Assembly (NCBI GenBank): GCA_015064005.1 | Contig: SVTA01000007.1 | Span: 1-40,048, forward strand | DNA: 40,048 bases | Direction of reading: 5' to 3' | Source of the DNA: Oscillospiraceae bacterium | GTDB lineage: Bacteria > Bacillota > Clostridia > Oscillospirales > CAG-272 | Shown here: positions 7,119 to 14,420 of the stretch, in pieces | Layout of the letters: each line of letters opens with the position of its first letter | How positions within the stretch are numbered: position 1 is the stretch's first letter | Translations under genes and position numbers: made by a program | Notes under the pieces: model-generated | What the model was told of the DNA's origin: nothing | Databases searched by the model: none | Seen by the model: only the letters and a program-made list of their open reading frames with translations

Positions 7119-9029
7119 TTATCCCTCCATATGCCGCCGCAGGTAACGGCGGAAGTGGGTGTCCTTATAGAGATGCGCGTCGAAGACCTCATGCACGTAG
7201 GGCTCGATGCGGTGAACGGTTTCAGTGAGCGCCGCCTTGGCCGCCTCGCGCTCCGCCTCGCTGTTGCCGCCAAGCAGCGCGTCGTACCAATCCGCATAGG
7301 AAAGGACGAGATCCGCGTGGTAAGCGAGATAACGGCGGGAGGGGTTGGGATCATCGTAGGAAAGCCCTGCGCTCTCGCGGAAGGCCGCCACCACACGGCG
7401 TGCCTCGGCAGAGTCGCGCCGCACGCGGTCGTAATCCTTTTCCCGCTCGGCGCGTACGCGGGGCGGATCAAAGAGGGTGGAAAGAGTGGTCAGGTACTGC
7501 ACCACCGACTCGGCCTCCTCGCCGAAGGCCGCCGTGAAATACTCCTTCACCACATCCTCAAAGCGGGAGTGCTTGTTCCACAGCGCCTTGGCCATAGCGT
7601 ACTGAGGCAGACCCGTGGGGAAGGCCGCGCGCTGCAGCTGGCAGCTGACCATGCCGTCAAGGCCGATCCTGTCAAGCCCTGCCATATCGGTGTGCAGGAT
7701 GCGGGCGCACTCCATATAACCGGGATCCACGTCGTGATCCCACATCAGATGATAGTCAAAATCAAAGCTGTCGCCGGGCAGGAGCTTCTGCCAGCTCCGC
7801 AGCATGGCCACGTTGGCGGCAACAGAGTGGGGCATGGTGAGCTTGTTGCGCTCAAACGGCGGGATCTCTACCTTTTCCGTTTCATCAAAATCCGCAAAGG
7901 CGTTGGTATAGGTACGGGAGATGGGAGCAAACATCAGCACGAAGCGATCGGGATTGCGGAAGGTTTCCTTCTCCGGCGCCCACAGCAGATCGCGGTAAAG
8001 CAGGCACACGATGCGGGTGGAGATCCCTTCAGCGGTGAGACGCGCGTCCACCTCGTTGAGGAGGCGTACGTAAAAATCGGAAGGAAGCGACTTGACGCAC
8101 TCCGGGCATTCACAGTGGTTGTTGGCACCGTCCGCCAGCCAGAAATGCAGGAAATTCACCTGCGGATGCTCCTTGCAGTAGTCCGCTACCGCATCCACCA
8201 TCCGCTGACGGGTTTCCTTGTTCGAATAGCAAAGATTGGTGTTCAGCGCCACGCCGCGGAACAGCTCCCGCTTGCCACCCAGCAGTGCCAGGTGTCGGCT
8301 GACCTCCTCGGGCAGCTCGCGGTTATCCACCACCCAGCCGGTGCCGGCAATGCCGAAGGGCTCACAGGTCCAGCCGTGTCCCATGGCGTGATAGTCAAGA
8401 GAGCGCAGGGCGATATCCTCCTCCAGCCGCGCCATCATGCGGTCTACGTCTGCATCGTTGACGGGAGAGGTGGGCATGGCAGGGTTGGCGGTCTGGTTAT
8501 AAAACCGCTCAAAGAAGCAGGAGGGCGTTTTAAACTGCACGAAATAGCCGTTCATACCCACCTTCGGCAGCCAGTCGATGGTGTTTTTCACGTGCTCGTA
8601 GGCCACAGCGCCCTCAATGCAGATGGCACGGTGACGGTAGGAGGGCTTTTCCTGCAGCGTCAGCGTCAGGGCTGCGGCATTCACCGTGCGGGCGGGCACG
8701 ATCTCGCCGGTCTTGCCCGGGAAAAGGAACCGGCAGCCCAGCTCCTGCAGCAGGCGGTAGACAGCCATCAGCACGCTGCGCTCGTTGGCGCCGGTGATGT
8801 GTCCCGCACCGTTTTCAACGGCAATGGAAAAGCCGTCGTGATCGGCATCGTAGGGCACGCTGCCGTCAAGACCCAGCCACAGCACGTGAGAAAGGGAGGC
8901 ATCCACCTCGCTGTAGACCCGCTCCTCCACAAAAAGCGTTCCGTCCATCTGACGGAGATAGCGGGAAAGCTCTTGCGCTGCAAAGGCCACGGTGGGGTGC
9001 TTGCCCACCCTTGCTAAAATCAAATTCAT
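7119..9029 (-). CDS. DUF4838 carbohydrate-active protein
   Basis: This 636-residue protein fits the DUF4838 family, which is related to glycoside hydrolases with a GH67/GH20-type N-terminal domain. Residues 1-120 form that alpha/beta domain, ending in YRLLQELGCRFLFPG (91-105), a signature of the family. The central barrel-like domain carries WLADGANNHCECPEC (297-311), whose Cys cluster is typical of DUF4838. The C-terminal ~150 residues are helical. There is no signal peptide, so it appears cytosolic, unlike many polysaccharide-degrading relatives. The catalytic activity is unproven. AAAGGAG lies 6-7 nt before the ATG. It is a single-gene unit with an extended -10 promoter upstream and a hairpin downstream; no sugar transporter is adjacent. 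Confidence 0.8.
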   Translation of the reverse strand: MNLILARVGKHPTVAFAAQELSRYLRQMDGTLFVEERVYSEVDASLSHVLWLGLDGSVPYDADHDGFSIAVENGAGHITGANERSVLMAVYRLLQELGCRFLFPGKTGEIVPARTVNAAALTLTLQEKPSYRHRAICIEGAVAYEHVKNTIDWLPKVGMNGYFVQFKTPSCFFERFYNQTANPAMPTSPVNDADVDRMMARLEEDIALRSLDYHAMGHGWTCEPFGIAGTGWVVDNRELPEEVSRHLALLGGKRELFRGVALNTNLCYSNKETRQRMVDAVADYCKEHPQVNFLHFWLADGANNHCECPECVKSLPSDFYVRLLNEVDARLTAEGISTRIVCLLYRDLLWAPEKETFRNPDRFVLMFAPISRTYTNAFADFDETEKVEIPPFERNKLTMPHSVAANVAMLRSWQKLLPGDSFDFDYHLMWDHDVDPGYMECARILHTDMAGLDRIGLDGMVSCQLQRAAFPTGLPQYAMAKALWNKHSRFEDVVKEYFTAAFGEEAESVVQYLTTLSTLFDPPRVRAEREKDYDRVRRDSAEARRVVAAFRESAGLSYDDPNPSRRYLAYHADLVLSYADWYDALLGGNSEAEREAAKAALTETVHRIEPYVHEVFDAHLYKDTHFRRYLRRHMEG

Positions 9030-9042
9030 ATCCTGCTCCTTT

Positions 9043-9078
9043 CCGCGCCGCGGCGCGGGTGTTTTTCATCTCATTATA
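9043..9078 (-). promoter_or_regulatory. Extended -10 promoter and GC palindrome before the DUF4838 gene
   Basis: On the minus strand TGC-TATAAT (-10 at 9073-9078) forms an extended -10 element; I see no good -35. Between it and the AAAGGAG site lies a perfect 16-bp palindrome, CCGCGCCG/CGGCGCGG (9043-9058). Its position directly next to the ribosome binding site suggests an operator or an RNA hairpin affecting translation; this is inference. Confidence 0.55.
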
Positions 9079-9256
9079 GCACATATTCCCGCAAAAAAAT
9101 AGCAAAATGTTGCCGGTTTCTTCCGTTTTTGTAAAATATTGCGCAAAAGCCGAGCTTTATTCCTCCCGGCGAAACGGGCGAGGGGCTGCTTTGGCCGCTT
9201 TTCATGTCGGTGCTCGCCCCCCGCCGCAATTTTTTTGCCCAATCCGCCGAAGCCCC

Positions 9257-9285
9257 TTGCCCTCGGCGCAATTTTGTGATACAAT
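9257..9285 (+). promoter_or_regulatory. Sigma-A promoter of the lipoprotein-lgt gene group
   Basis: TTGCCC (9257-9262) and TACAAT (9280-9285) are spaced by 17 bp, 31 nt before the start codon of the C_GCAxxG_C_C gene. The following genes run closely on the same strand to the terminator at 12191. Confidence 0.7.
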
Positions 9286-9316
9286 AGAAATAACAACACA
9301 AAAAAAGGAGAAAACC

Positions 9317-9790
9317 ATGGCAAAACGCGACATCGCCATTGAGCATTTCAAAAGGGGCTGCAACTGCGCCCAGGCCGTGCTGCTTGCCTTCCGCGAGGAG
9401 GTGGGCCTTGATGAAAAAACCGCCCTGCGCCTTGCCGCACCCTTTGGCGGTGGCTTTGGCCGCCAGAGAGAGGTGTGCGGCGCCGTTTCCGGCATGTGCC
9501 TGGTGCTGGGCTTTCTGGACGGCTACGACGATGTGACCGATCCCGCCAAAAAGGCCGCTCACTACGCCACCGTGCAGCAGCTTTGCGCCGCCTTCCGTGA
9601 GCGGAACGGCAGCATCATCTGCCGGGAGCTGCTGGGGGGCACCGCCGGCAAGGACACCGCTCCCACCCCCGACGCCCGCACCGAGGCTTATTATAAAAAG
9701 CGCCCCTGCGCGGAGCTGGTAGGCGATGCCGCGGAGATCATCGACGGCTGGCTCAAGGCCAACCGCCCCTCTGATCCGAAGGAGGAATAA
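9317..9790 (+). CDS. C_GCAxxG_C_C family protein
   Basis: This 157-residue protein matches the C_GCAxxG_C_C family (TIGR01909/PF09719-type), a group of small, presumed redox-active Clostridial proteins of unproven function. Diagnostic features are RGCNCAQAV (13-21), the glycine stretch APFGGGFGRQ (41-50) and CGAVSGMCLVLG (54-65), with further Cys near residues 103 and 133. There is no signal peptide. The ATG at 9317 follows AAAAAGGAG; a longer in-frame extension upstream lies over the promoter and is not credible. It is followed after 3 nt by the first Cys-rich lipoprotein, whose ribosome binding site lies inside this gene's last codons, so the two are translationally linked. A role in thiol or metal chemistry for those Cys-rich lipoproteins is possible but speculative. 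Confidence 0.85.
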   Translation: MAKRDIAIEHFKRGCNCAQAVLLAFREEVGLDEKTALRLAAPFGGGFGRQREVCGAVSGMCLVLGFLDGYDDVTDPAKKAAHYATVQQLCAAFRERNGSIICRELLGGTAGKDTAPTPDARTEAYYKKRPCAELVGDAAEIIDGWLKANRPSDPKEE

Positions 9791-9793
9791 AAC

Positions 9794-10483
9794 ATGAAAA
9801 GAAAGCTTTTTGTCGCGCTGATCAGCCTGCTCTCCCTGCTTCTGACACTTTGCAGCTGCAGCTGCAAGGGCGCTTGGAATTGTACCGAAACCAAATGCCG
9901 CAACTGTGGGGCGGACTGCCTCGAATGCATCGGGTGCGCCAACGACCTTGTGAACTGCGTCCCCTTCTTTTTGTGCGGCGAAGAATGCACCGATACCTGC
10001 GGCGTGGCACCCTGCTTCACGCTGGCCTCGGGACTGCGCACCAATAAAAACTGCGCTTGCTCCACGCAAGGCTTTCTGGAGGATCTTCAAAAGCTGGAGC
10101 CGGGCGATTACTCGGTTTCCGCCCATCTCGGCCCGTCAGAATCCATTTTTGAGCTGCGCTATTACAGCAAAAGATCCTATGGATTTTCCGTACGGGCGAT
10201 CAATGCCGATCTGAAGGACGTGGTGGTAGAGTATTCCTTTGAGGATAGCTACGGCAATCGCGTCAGTCACGCGCTTTTGTACATTGACGATTTCATTAAG
10301 GCCGGTGAGTATTCCGACTCCGTCTACGCCATCCACACCGTTTCTGCCGAAAACGGTAGGATTGACGGCTTTCCGGCAAACGGCTTCGACCCGGATATCA
10401 CCACCCTCGTGGAGCAGGATTCCAGCGACAGCAACGGCTACAAGGCGCTGGTAACTATCCACTGTGTCTACGGCAGGTATTGA
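9794..10483 (+). CDS. Cys-rich lipoprotein-like protein, copy 1
   Basis: This 229-residue exported protein has a signal peptide of about 20 residues ending in a Cys-rich boundary (TLCSCSC). A lipobox is plausible at Cys22 or Cys24 but less ideal than in copy 2. Residues 20-75 contain over a dozen Cys in CxxC-like spacing, for example KCRNCGADCLECIGCA and GEECTDTCGVAPC. The remaining ~130 residues look like a beta-rich domain around LKDVVVEYSFEDSYGN. The gene at 10640 is a full-length paralog of identical length. AAGGAGG lies upstream of the ATG. The Cys block could bind metal or form disulfides outside the cell. The family is unknown to me. A decayed start of an lgt gene follows. Confidence 0.82.
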   Translation: MKRKLFVALISLLSLLLTLCSCSCKGAWNCTETKCRNCGADCLECIGCANDLVNCVPFFLCGEECTDTCGVAPCFTLASGLRTNKNCACSTQGFLEDLQKLEPGDYSVSAHLGPSESIFELRYYSKRSYGFSVRAINADLKDVVVEYSFEDSYGNRVSHALLYIDDFIKAGEYSDSVYAIHTVSAENGRIDGFPANGFDPDITTLVEQDSSDSNGYKALVTIHCVYGRY

Positions 10484-10486
10484 GCG

Positions 10487-10606
10487 GATCCTTATCCATC
10501 CCCCTCTTCCATACCGGGCTTTGCCTTGACGGCGGCTATTGACGTCGCGGCCCTTTCCTTTGGGCACTGACGGTTCCCATCAAGCTCAAGCACAAGGACC
10601 GCCGCA
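10487..10606 (+). pseudogene. Remnant of the 5' end of a second lgt gene
   Basis: The bases after copy 1's stop align with the beginning of the intact lgt at about 11337-11460. Shared stretches include CATACCGGGCTTTGCC, CGCGGCC, TGACGGTT and GAGCACAAGGATCGCCGC (here AAGCACAAGGACCGCCGC). Single-base indels break the reading frame and the initiating ATG of the intact gene is missing. Only about the first 45 codons are represented. The arrangement shows that a lipoprotein-plus-lgt unit was duplicated in tandem and the first lgt copy was lost. Confidence 0.85.
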
Positions 10607-10639
10607 AACAACATATCTTTTACAGAAAGCGTGATCAAC

Positions 10640-11329
10640 ATGAAGCAAAAATTACTGGCCACCGTGTTGGCCGTACTGACCCTGTGCTTTTCTCTTGTCG
10701 GCTGCAGCTGCGACGGCCTTTACCGTTGCGTAGATGCGAAATGCACAAACTGCCTGGCAGGTATGGCCGAATGTACCGGCTGTCTGATCGATTGCGGCGA
10801 CTGCACGCTGTCCTGTTTCCTTGGTGAGGAATGCACCGACACCTGTCTTGTCGCACCCTGTTATCAGTGCGCCGGATGTATCCGCAGCGGCAATATAGGA
10901 GGCTCCACCTATGCCGCGAAGCTGTTCCGGGATACGAATCCCTTGAATCAGGAGGACTACTACGTAACCGCCGGCTGCAGTCAAAGCGCCATCGAAAACA
11001 TAGAAAATCTGGACAATTATTTCAAATTGACCGTCAGCGTTACCGTAGAAAGCTGGGTGACGCTGAAGGACGTGGTGGTGGACTTCAGCGTGGAGGACAA
11101 CTACGGCAATCAAATGGATCACGCATGCCTGTATATTGCCGATTGCATAGAGCCTGAGGACTCTGACGGCCAAACGCAATTCGCCACCTTCACCTTCTGC
11201 AGATCCGGCGAAATGATCGAGGACTTTTCCCACAGCGTAAGCGATACCGGCAGCCTCTCCTTCCTGGAGGATGGCCGGAACGAGTACATCGTGCGGGTCA
11301 CAGTCAACAGCGTTCACGGCAGGTATTGA
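10640..11329 (+). CDS. Cys-rich lipoprotein, copy 2
   Basis: This 229-residue protein is the paralog of the gene at 9794. It has a signal peptide with a good lipobox (SLVGC, lipidated Cys22), then a Cys-rich segment of about 50 residues (KCTNCLAGMAECTGCLIDC, GEECTDTCLVAPCYQCAGC) and a beta-rich C-terminal domain with LKDVVVDFSVEDNYGNQ. I chose ATG at 10640; an in-frame GTG three codons upstream is possible. Neither has a strong ribosome binding site, only AGAAAG, because the upstream DNA derives from the decayed lgt fragment, so translation may be weak. The stop TGA is one base from the lgt start codon, indicating tight coupling with the enzyme that would lipidate it. Confidence 0.82.
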   Translation: MKQKLLATVLAVLTLCFSLVGCSCDGLYRCVDAKCTNCLAGMAECTGCLIDCGDCTLSCFLGEECTDTCLVAPCYQCAGCIRSGNIGGSTYAAKLFRDTNPLNQEDYYVTAGCSQSAIENIENLDNYFKLTVSVTVESWVTLKDVVVDFSVEDNYGNQMDHACLYIADCIEPEDSDGQTQFATFTFCRSGEMIEDFSHSVSDTGSLSFLEDGRNEYIVRVTVNSVHGRY

Positions 11330-11330
11330 G

Positions 11331-12158
11331 ATGTATCCACACATTCATATCGGCCCTCTGCACATACCGGGCTTTGCCCTGATGGTGGGCATTGGCATCG
11401 CGGCCTTTTTCCTTTGGACGTTGACGGTTCTCATTAAGATCGAGCACAAGGATCGCCGCAGTGTTCTGAAAATTCTGGTGATCGCGGCCCTCTCGCTGGG
11501 CGCGCTCTTCCTTTCGGCGCTGCTGCTGAACTCCCTGTTTCATTCCATCAAGCAGGGCTACCCCGTCCTCGGTGGCATTACCTGGGAGGGCGGCGTGCTG
11601 GGTGGCCTTGCGGCCTTTCTGCTGCTGACACGCATCTTTGTAAAAAGCGAGCGCGGCAACGAGGTGCGTCTTCTTTCCGCCTTGATGCCGGGACTTGTGC
11701 TGGCGCACGGGTTCGGACGGGTGGGATGCTTTTTCGGCGGCTGCTGCTTCGGTCGGCTGACCGAGAGTCCCCTCGGCGTGTGCTTCCCCACCGGTAGTCC
11801 CGCCGCCGCGCTCTATCCCAATACCCTGACCGGATCGGGCAGCTTTCCGGTGCTTCCCACCCAGCTGTTTGAAGCCGCCTTTGAGCTGCTGCTCTTTTTG
11901 CTGATGCTGCTGCTTTACAAGCGCCTTTGTCACCACTATCTGTCACTTTATCTCATGGCCTACGGCGTCTTTCGCTTCGTGCTGGAGTTCTGGCGGGGCG
12001 ACAATCGGGGCGCCACCGGCCTGCCCATTTCCCCCTCGCAGCTGATGAGCATCGTGCTGGTCGGCTGGGGCGTGGTGCTTCTGCTGCGTCATCACGGATG
12101 GCTGAAAGGCCGTCGGCAGGAGGCGCAGGATGCCTCCTCCCACACCGCCGCCCCGTAA
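11331..12158 (+). CDS. lgt: Prolipoprotein diacylglyceryl transferase (Lgt-like)
   Basis: This 275-residue polytopic membrane protein belongs to the Lgt family, which transfers diacylglyceryl from phosphatidylglycerol to the lipobox Cys of preprolipoproteins. Visible signatures are PGFALMVGIGIAA in the first helix, GGITWEGGVLGG (81-92), HGFGRVGCFFGGCCFG (126-141) in place of the classic arginine-containing Lgt signature, PTQLFEA (176-182) and the C-terminal YGVFRFVLEFWRGDNRG (211-227). It is a divergent Clostridial form, so it may serve particular substrates rather than be the housekeeping enzyme. The start lies one base after the upstream lipoprotein stop. The pairing with Cys-rich lipoproteins, and the duplication of the whole unit, suggest dedicated processing. 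A strong terminator follows. Confidence 0.85.
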   Translation: MYPHIHIGPLHIPGFALMVGIGIAAFFLWTLTVLIKIEHKDRRSVLKILVIAALSLGALFLSALLLNSLFHSIKQGYPVLGGITWEGGVLGGLAAFLLLTRIFVKSERGNEVRLLSALMPGLVLAHGFGRVGCFFGGCCFGRLTESPLGVCFPTGSPAAALYPNTLTGSGSFPVLPTQLFEAAFELLLFLLMLLLYKRLCHHYLSLYLMAYGVFRFVLEFWRGDNRGATGLPISPSQLMSIVLVGWGVVLLLRHHGWLKGRRQEAQDASSHTAAP

Positions 12159-12187
12159 ACACGCCAAAGAACATATACGCAAATAAC

Positions 12188-12223
12188 AAAAGGCCCTTCC
12201 GCTGCGCGGAAGGGCCTTTTTAT
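12188..12223. terminator. Bidirectional intrinsic terminator
   Basis: AGGCCCTTCCGC (12191-12202) pairs perfectly with 12206-12217 around a TGC loop, with AAA(A) before and TTTTATT after. It serves lgt on the plus strand and can also stop the minus-strand lipoprotein transcript arriving from 12382. Confidence 0.9.
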
Positions 12224-12260
12224 TCTGTTTATTGCGCAGCGATCCATGCGTGAAGCCAGC

Positions 12261-12378
12261 CGCTTGTCACCACGGCATCGAGCATTTCACGTTTCGTCAT
12301 TTGTCAAACGACGGATTGATGGCGTAGAAATTCTTGCTGTCCAGCCCGTCCTGCACCAGCCGCAGGGCGTCGGCAAAA
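12261..12378 (-). pseudogene. Duplicated 3' fragment of cotJC
   Basis: On the minus strand this repeats the last ~26 codons of cotJC plus the bases after its stop; it matches 13046-13163 at a constant offset of 785 bp with only a few substitutions. It encodes the same end (LRLVQDGLDSKNFYAINP...) and keeps the stop codon, but has no start. It begins about 4 nt beyond the stop codon of the lipoprotein gene, so this gene and the promoter before it sit exactly between the two repeats. Confidence 0.9.
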
Positions 12379-12381
12379 CAA

Positions 12382-12918
12382 TCAAGGTGTGTTATCCGAC
12401 TTGGATGTGCTGAAATATTTTGTTTCTAGCTTTTCCATGCCGGCGTATCCGAAATCACCTATGTATTCAATATACTTTCCGTCTTTATCAAACATAATGC
12501 ATCCACCGTAGTAGAACGTTCCATCGTTTTCGCTTTCATATATACAACCGAAAAGAACAAGCATATTTCCGTTGATTTGATGCAAAATCAGCGTTTTGCC
12601 AATTGGTTCATTCAAGGTTCTGTTGAAATAAAGGTATTCATATTCCCCTAAATCATGAATGAGATCTTCAATTTGAGAATCATCAAGTGTTGCTATCGGA
12701 GTCACCTTGTTGAAATCAAACGTGGGTTTATGCCTGCCGTTAAGATTTTTAATATGTTTTGGATTTTCATTTATATATTCAACAAGCTCCACCTTTACCG
12801 TGCTCCGCAACAATTCATCGATGTCAAGTGCATGTCTACTGGGATCACAACCTGTAAATACATGCAGGCAAGTCAATACACAAACCAATAGCAAAGCCAA
12901 CGCTGTTATGTTTTTCAT
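12382..12918 (-). CDS. Small lipoprotein of unknown function
   Basis: This 178-residue protein has a signal peptide ending in a lipobox-like FTGC (Cys24), then a soluble domain with no motif I recognise. It is AT-rich in codon use compared with the GC-rich cotJ and lgt genes around it, and it is bracketed by direct repeats of the cotJC 3' end, so it looks like a recent insertion. The ATG has AGAGGTG upstream and a clear promoter at 12974-13002. Its transcript would end at the bidirectional terminator at 12191-12217. A surface-attached protein is likely; any further role is unknown. Confidence 0.8.
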   Translation of the reverse strand: MKNITALALLLVCVLTCLHVFTGCDPSRHALDIDELLRSTVKVELVEYINENPKHIKNLNGRHKPTFDFNKVTPIATLDDSQIEDLIHDLGEYEYLYFNRTLNEPIGKTLILHQINGNMLVLFGCIYESENDGTFYYGGCIMFDKDGKYIEYIGDFGYAGMEKLETKYFSTSKSDNTP

Positions 12919-12973
12919 AGTGACACCTCTGTTTCATAAATTTGCTTTGATCATCTACCGCTTAACCACTTTA

Positions 12974-13002
12974 AGCATATCATACCAATATAAAAAAGTC
13001 AA
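12974..13002 (-). promoter_or_regulatory. Promoter of the small lipoprotein gene
   Basis: On the minus strand TTGACT (12997-13002) and TATGCT (12974-12979) are 17 bp apart. The -35 box overlaps the U-tract region of the cotJ terminator, so terminator and promoter are fused. Confidence 0.65.
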
Positions 13003-13031
13003 GGGGCGGCTCGATCAGATCGAGCCGCCCC
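12992..13031 (-). terminator. Terminator of the cotJ operon
   Basis: Perfect 13-bp arms at 13003-13015 and 13019-13031 (GGGGCGGCTCGAT and its complement) are followed on the minus strand by CTTGACTTTTTT. It lies about 50 nt past the cotJC stop codon. Confidence 0.8.
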
Positions 13032-13081
13032 CGTTCGCTCGATGCCGCTTGTCATCGCGGCATCGAGCATTTCACGTTCCG

Positions 13082-13678
13082 TCATTTGTCAAACGACGGA
13101 TTGATGGCGTAGAAATTCTTGCTGTCCAGCCCGTCCTGCACCAGCCGCAGGGCATCGCCGAATCGCTGGTAGTGCACCAGCTCGCGCTGGCGCAGGTACT
13201 TGATGGGATCCCGCACGTCGGGATCGTCCACCATGCGCAGGATATTGTCGTAGGTCACCCGTGCCTTTTGCTCCGCCGCCAGATCCTCATTGAGGTCAGC
13301 GATGGCGTCGCCCTTTACCCCCACGTATTTCATATCAAAGGGTACGCCGGAGGCGGCGATGGGATACAGTCCCGCCGTGTGATCCACGAAATAGATATCC
13401 ATGCCTGCCTTTTTCAGCTCCTCGGGGGAAAGCCCCTTGGTCAGCTGGTGCAAAATGGCGGCGATCATCTCCAAGTGTGCCAGCTCCTCGGTGCCGATAT
13501 CCGTGAGGATGCCCACCACCCGATTATCGGGCATGGAATAGCGCTGATGGAGATAGCGCATGGAGGCGGCCAGCTCCCCGTCGGGCCCGCCCAGCTGACT
13601 GATGATGATCTTGGCGTAATTGGCGTTGGGGTTTTTGATCTTGACGGGATACTGCAGCTTTTTGTCATAGGTCCACAT
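13082..13678 (-). CDS. cotJC: CotJC-type manganese catalase-family spore coat protein
   Basis: This 198-residue protein is a CotJC-like member of the manganese catalase family, a ferritin-like di-metal fold found in the spore coat. It opens MWTYDKKLQYP, and the helical metal-binding region includes IGTEELAHLEMIAAILHQL with Glu and His ligands; further Glu/His ligands lie in EDLAAEQKARVTYDNI and RQRELVHYQRF. The length fits the family. The ATG shares a base with the cotJB stop (TAATG), so the genes are translationally coupled. The last ~26 codons are duplicated at 12261-12378. A role in coat assembly or peroxide protection during sporulation follows from the family. Confidence 0.93.
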   Translation of the reverse strand: MWTYDKKLQYPVKIKNPNANYAKIIISQLGGPDGELAASMRYLHQRYSMPDNRVVGILTDIGTEELAHLEMIAAILHQLTKGLSPEELKKAGMDIYFVDHTAGLYPIAASGVPFDMKYVGVKGDAIADLNEDLAAEQKARVTYDNILRMVDDPDVRDPIKYLRQRELVHYQRFGDALRLVQDGLDSKNFYAINPSFDK

Positions 13679-13932
13679 TAGTTTGCCTCCTTTTCCCAGG
13701 GCCAAGGGCCCTCCACCCACTGCCAGTGGTGGGGATCGGTATTTTCAAAGGCAGTCAGCGGCCCATATTTCTGTTGGTACTCCGCCTTCAGCATTTCGGC
13801 CATTTTTTTGTATTTGCCAAAATAAGCCAGCGCCCGTCGGTCATCGGGGTAGGCATCCAGATATAACACCAGCTCATAGAGCGCGAAATCCGCCGCCTTG
13901 ATGCGGTTTGCAAGTCTTGTTCTGTCGCTCAT
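13678..13932 (-). CDS. cotJB: Spore coat protein CotJB
   Basis: This 84-residue protein matches CotJB. It has the helical start (IKAADFALYELVLYLDAYPDD), the central YFGKYKKMAEMLKAEYQQKYGPL and the conserved C-terminal WQWVEGPWPWEKE. It overlaps the cotJA stop by four bases (ATGA) and shares a base with the cotJC start, the classical compact cotJABC arrangement. It is a structural coat component made late in sporulation in related bacteria. Confidence 0.93.
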   Translation of the reverse strand: MSDRTRLANRIKAADFALYELVLYLDAYPDDRRALAYFGKYKKMAEMLKAEYQQKYGPLTAFENTDPHHWQWVEGPWPWEKEAN

Positions 13933-14222
13933 CTGCCCCTCCCGCCGAGAAACGGCTTCTCCAGCTCCTGAAAGATCGTGCCGCGGCTAAGCGCCTCCTC
14001 GGGCTCGTAAAGACCCTGAAAGCGCTGCACCGGTGCATAAACCATGGCAAGGCTCACGCCCGCAAGGCAAGCCCCCGCGCCCGCAGCACCGTCATCATCC
14101 CCCTCGCAGGAGCTGCCGCGCCCACGCTCCTCTACGCTGTTCCGCGCACCTCCGCAGCCGCCGCGAGCCGCACCGGCATCGCTCTGCAAAAGCCGCAGCA
14201 GCGCGTCGTTGTGATAGTTCAA
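13929..14222 (-). CDS. cotJA: Spore coat-associated protein CotJA
   Basis: This 97-residue protein carries the CotJA hallmark in its C-terminal half: SLAMVYAPVQRFQGLYEPEE followed by GTIFQELEKPFLGG. The N-terminal half is a Gly/Ala/Asp-rich variable region with several Cys. I chose a TTG start at 14222 because AGAAGGAG lies 7 nt upstream; the next upstream TTG (14243) would place this site inside the coding region. It overlaps cotJB by ATGA. A CATATACT box at 14295-14302 on the minus strand resembles a sporulation sigma factor -10, but the -35 is not convincing. Confidence 0.88.
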   Translation of the reverse strand: MNYHNDALLRLLQSDAGAARGGCGGARNSVEERGRGSSCEGDDDGAAGAGACLAGVSLAMVYAPVQRFQGLYEPEEALSRGTIFQELEKPFLGGRGR

Positions 14223-14420
14223 TGTGATTCTCCTTCTGACCAAACGCGCTCCGCGCGTCGGAATTGGAGGGAGGCCGCGCCCCCCTCTGTTTTCAGTATA
14301 TGCACCCTGCTCCCGCCGCGAAACGTGTCGATTTGCCCGTAAAACGAAAAATATTCCAATTTCATTTTCTGTTTTTCCAGTTTTAACATTTATTCATTCA
14401 CTTTATTCCAAAAACAGCAA

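Noticed and set aside
14295-14302. CATATACT box as a SigE/SigK-type promoter of cotJABC
   Set aside because: The -10 looks right for a sporulation sigma factor, but I could not find a matching -35 at the expected 12-16 bp, so it is not listed as a feature.
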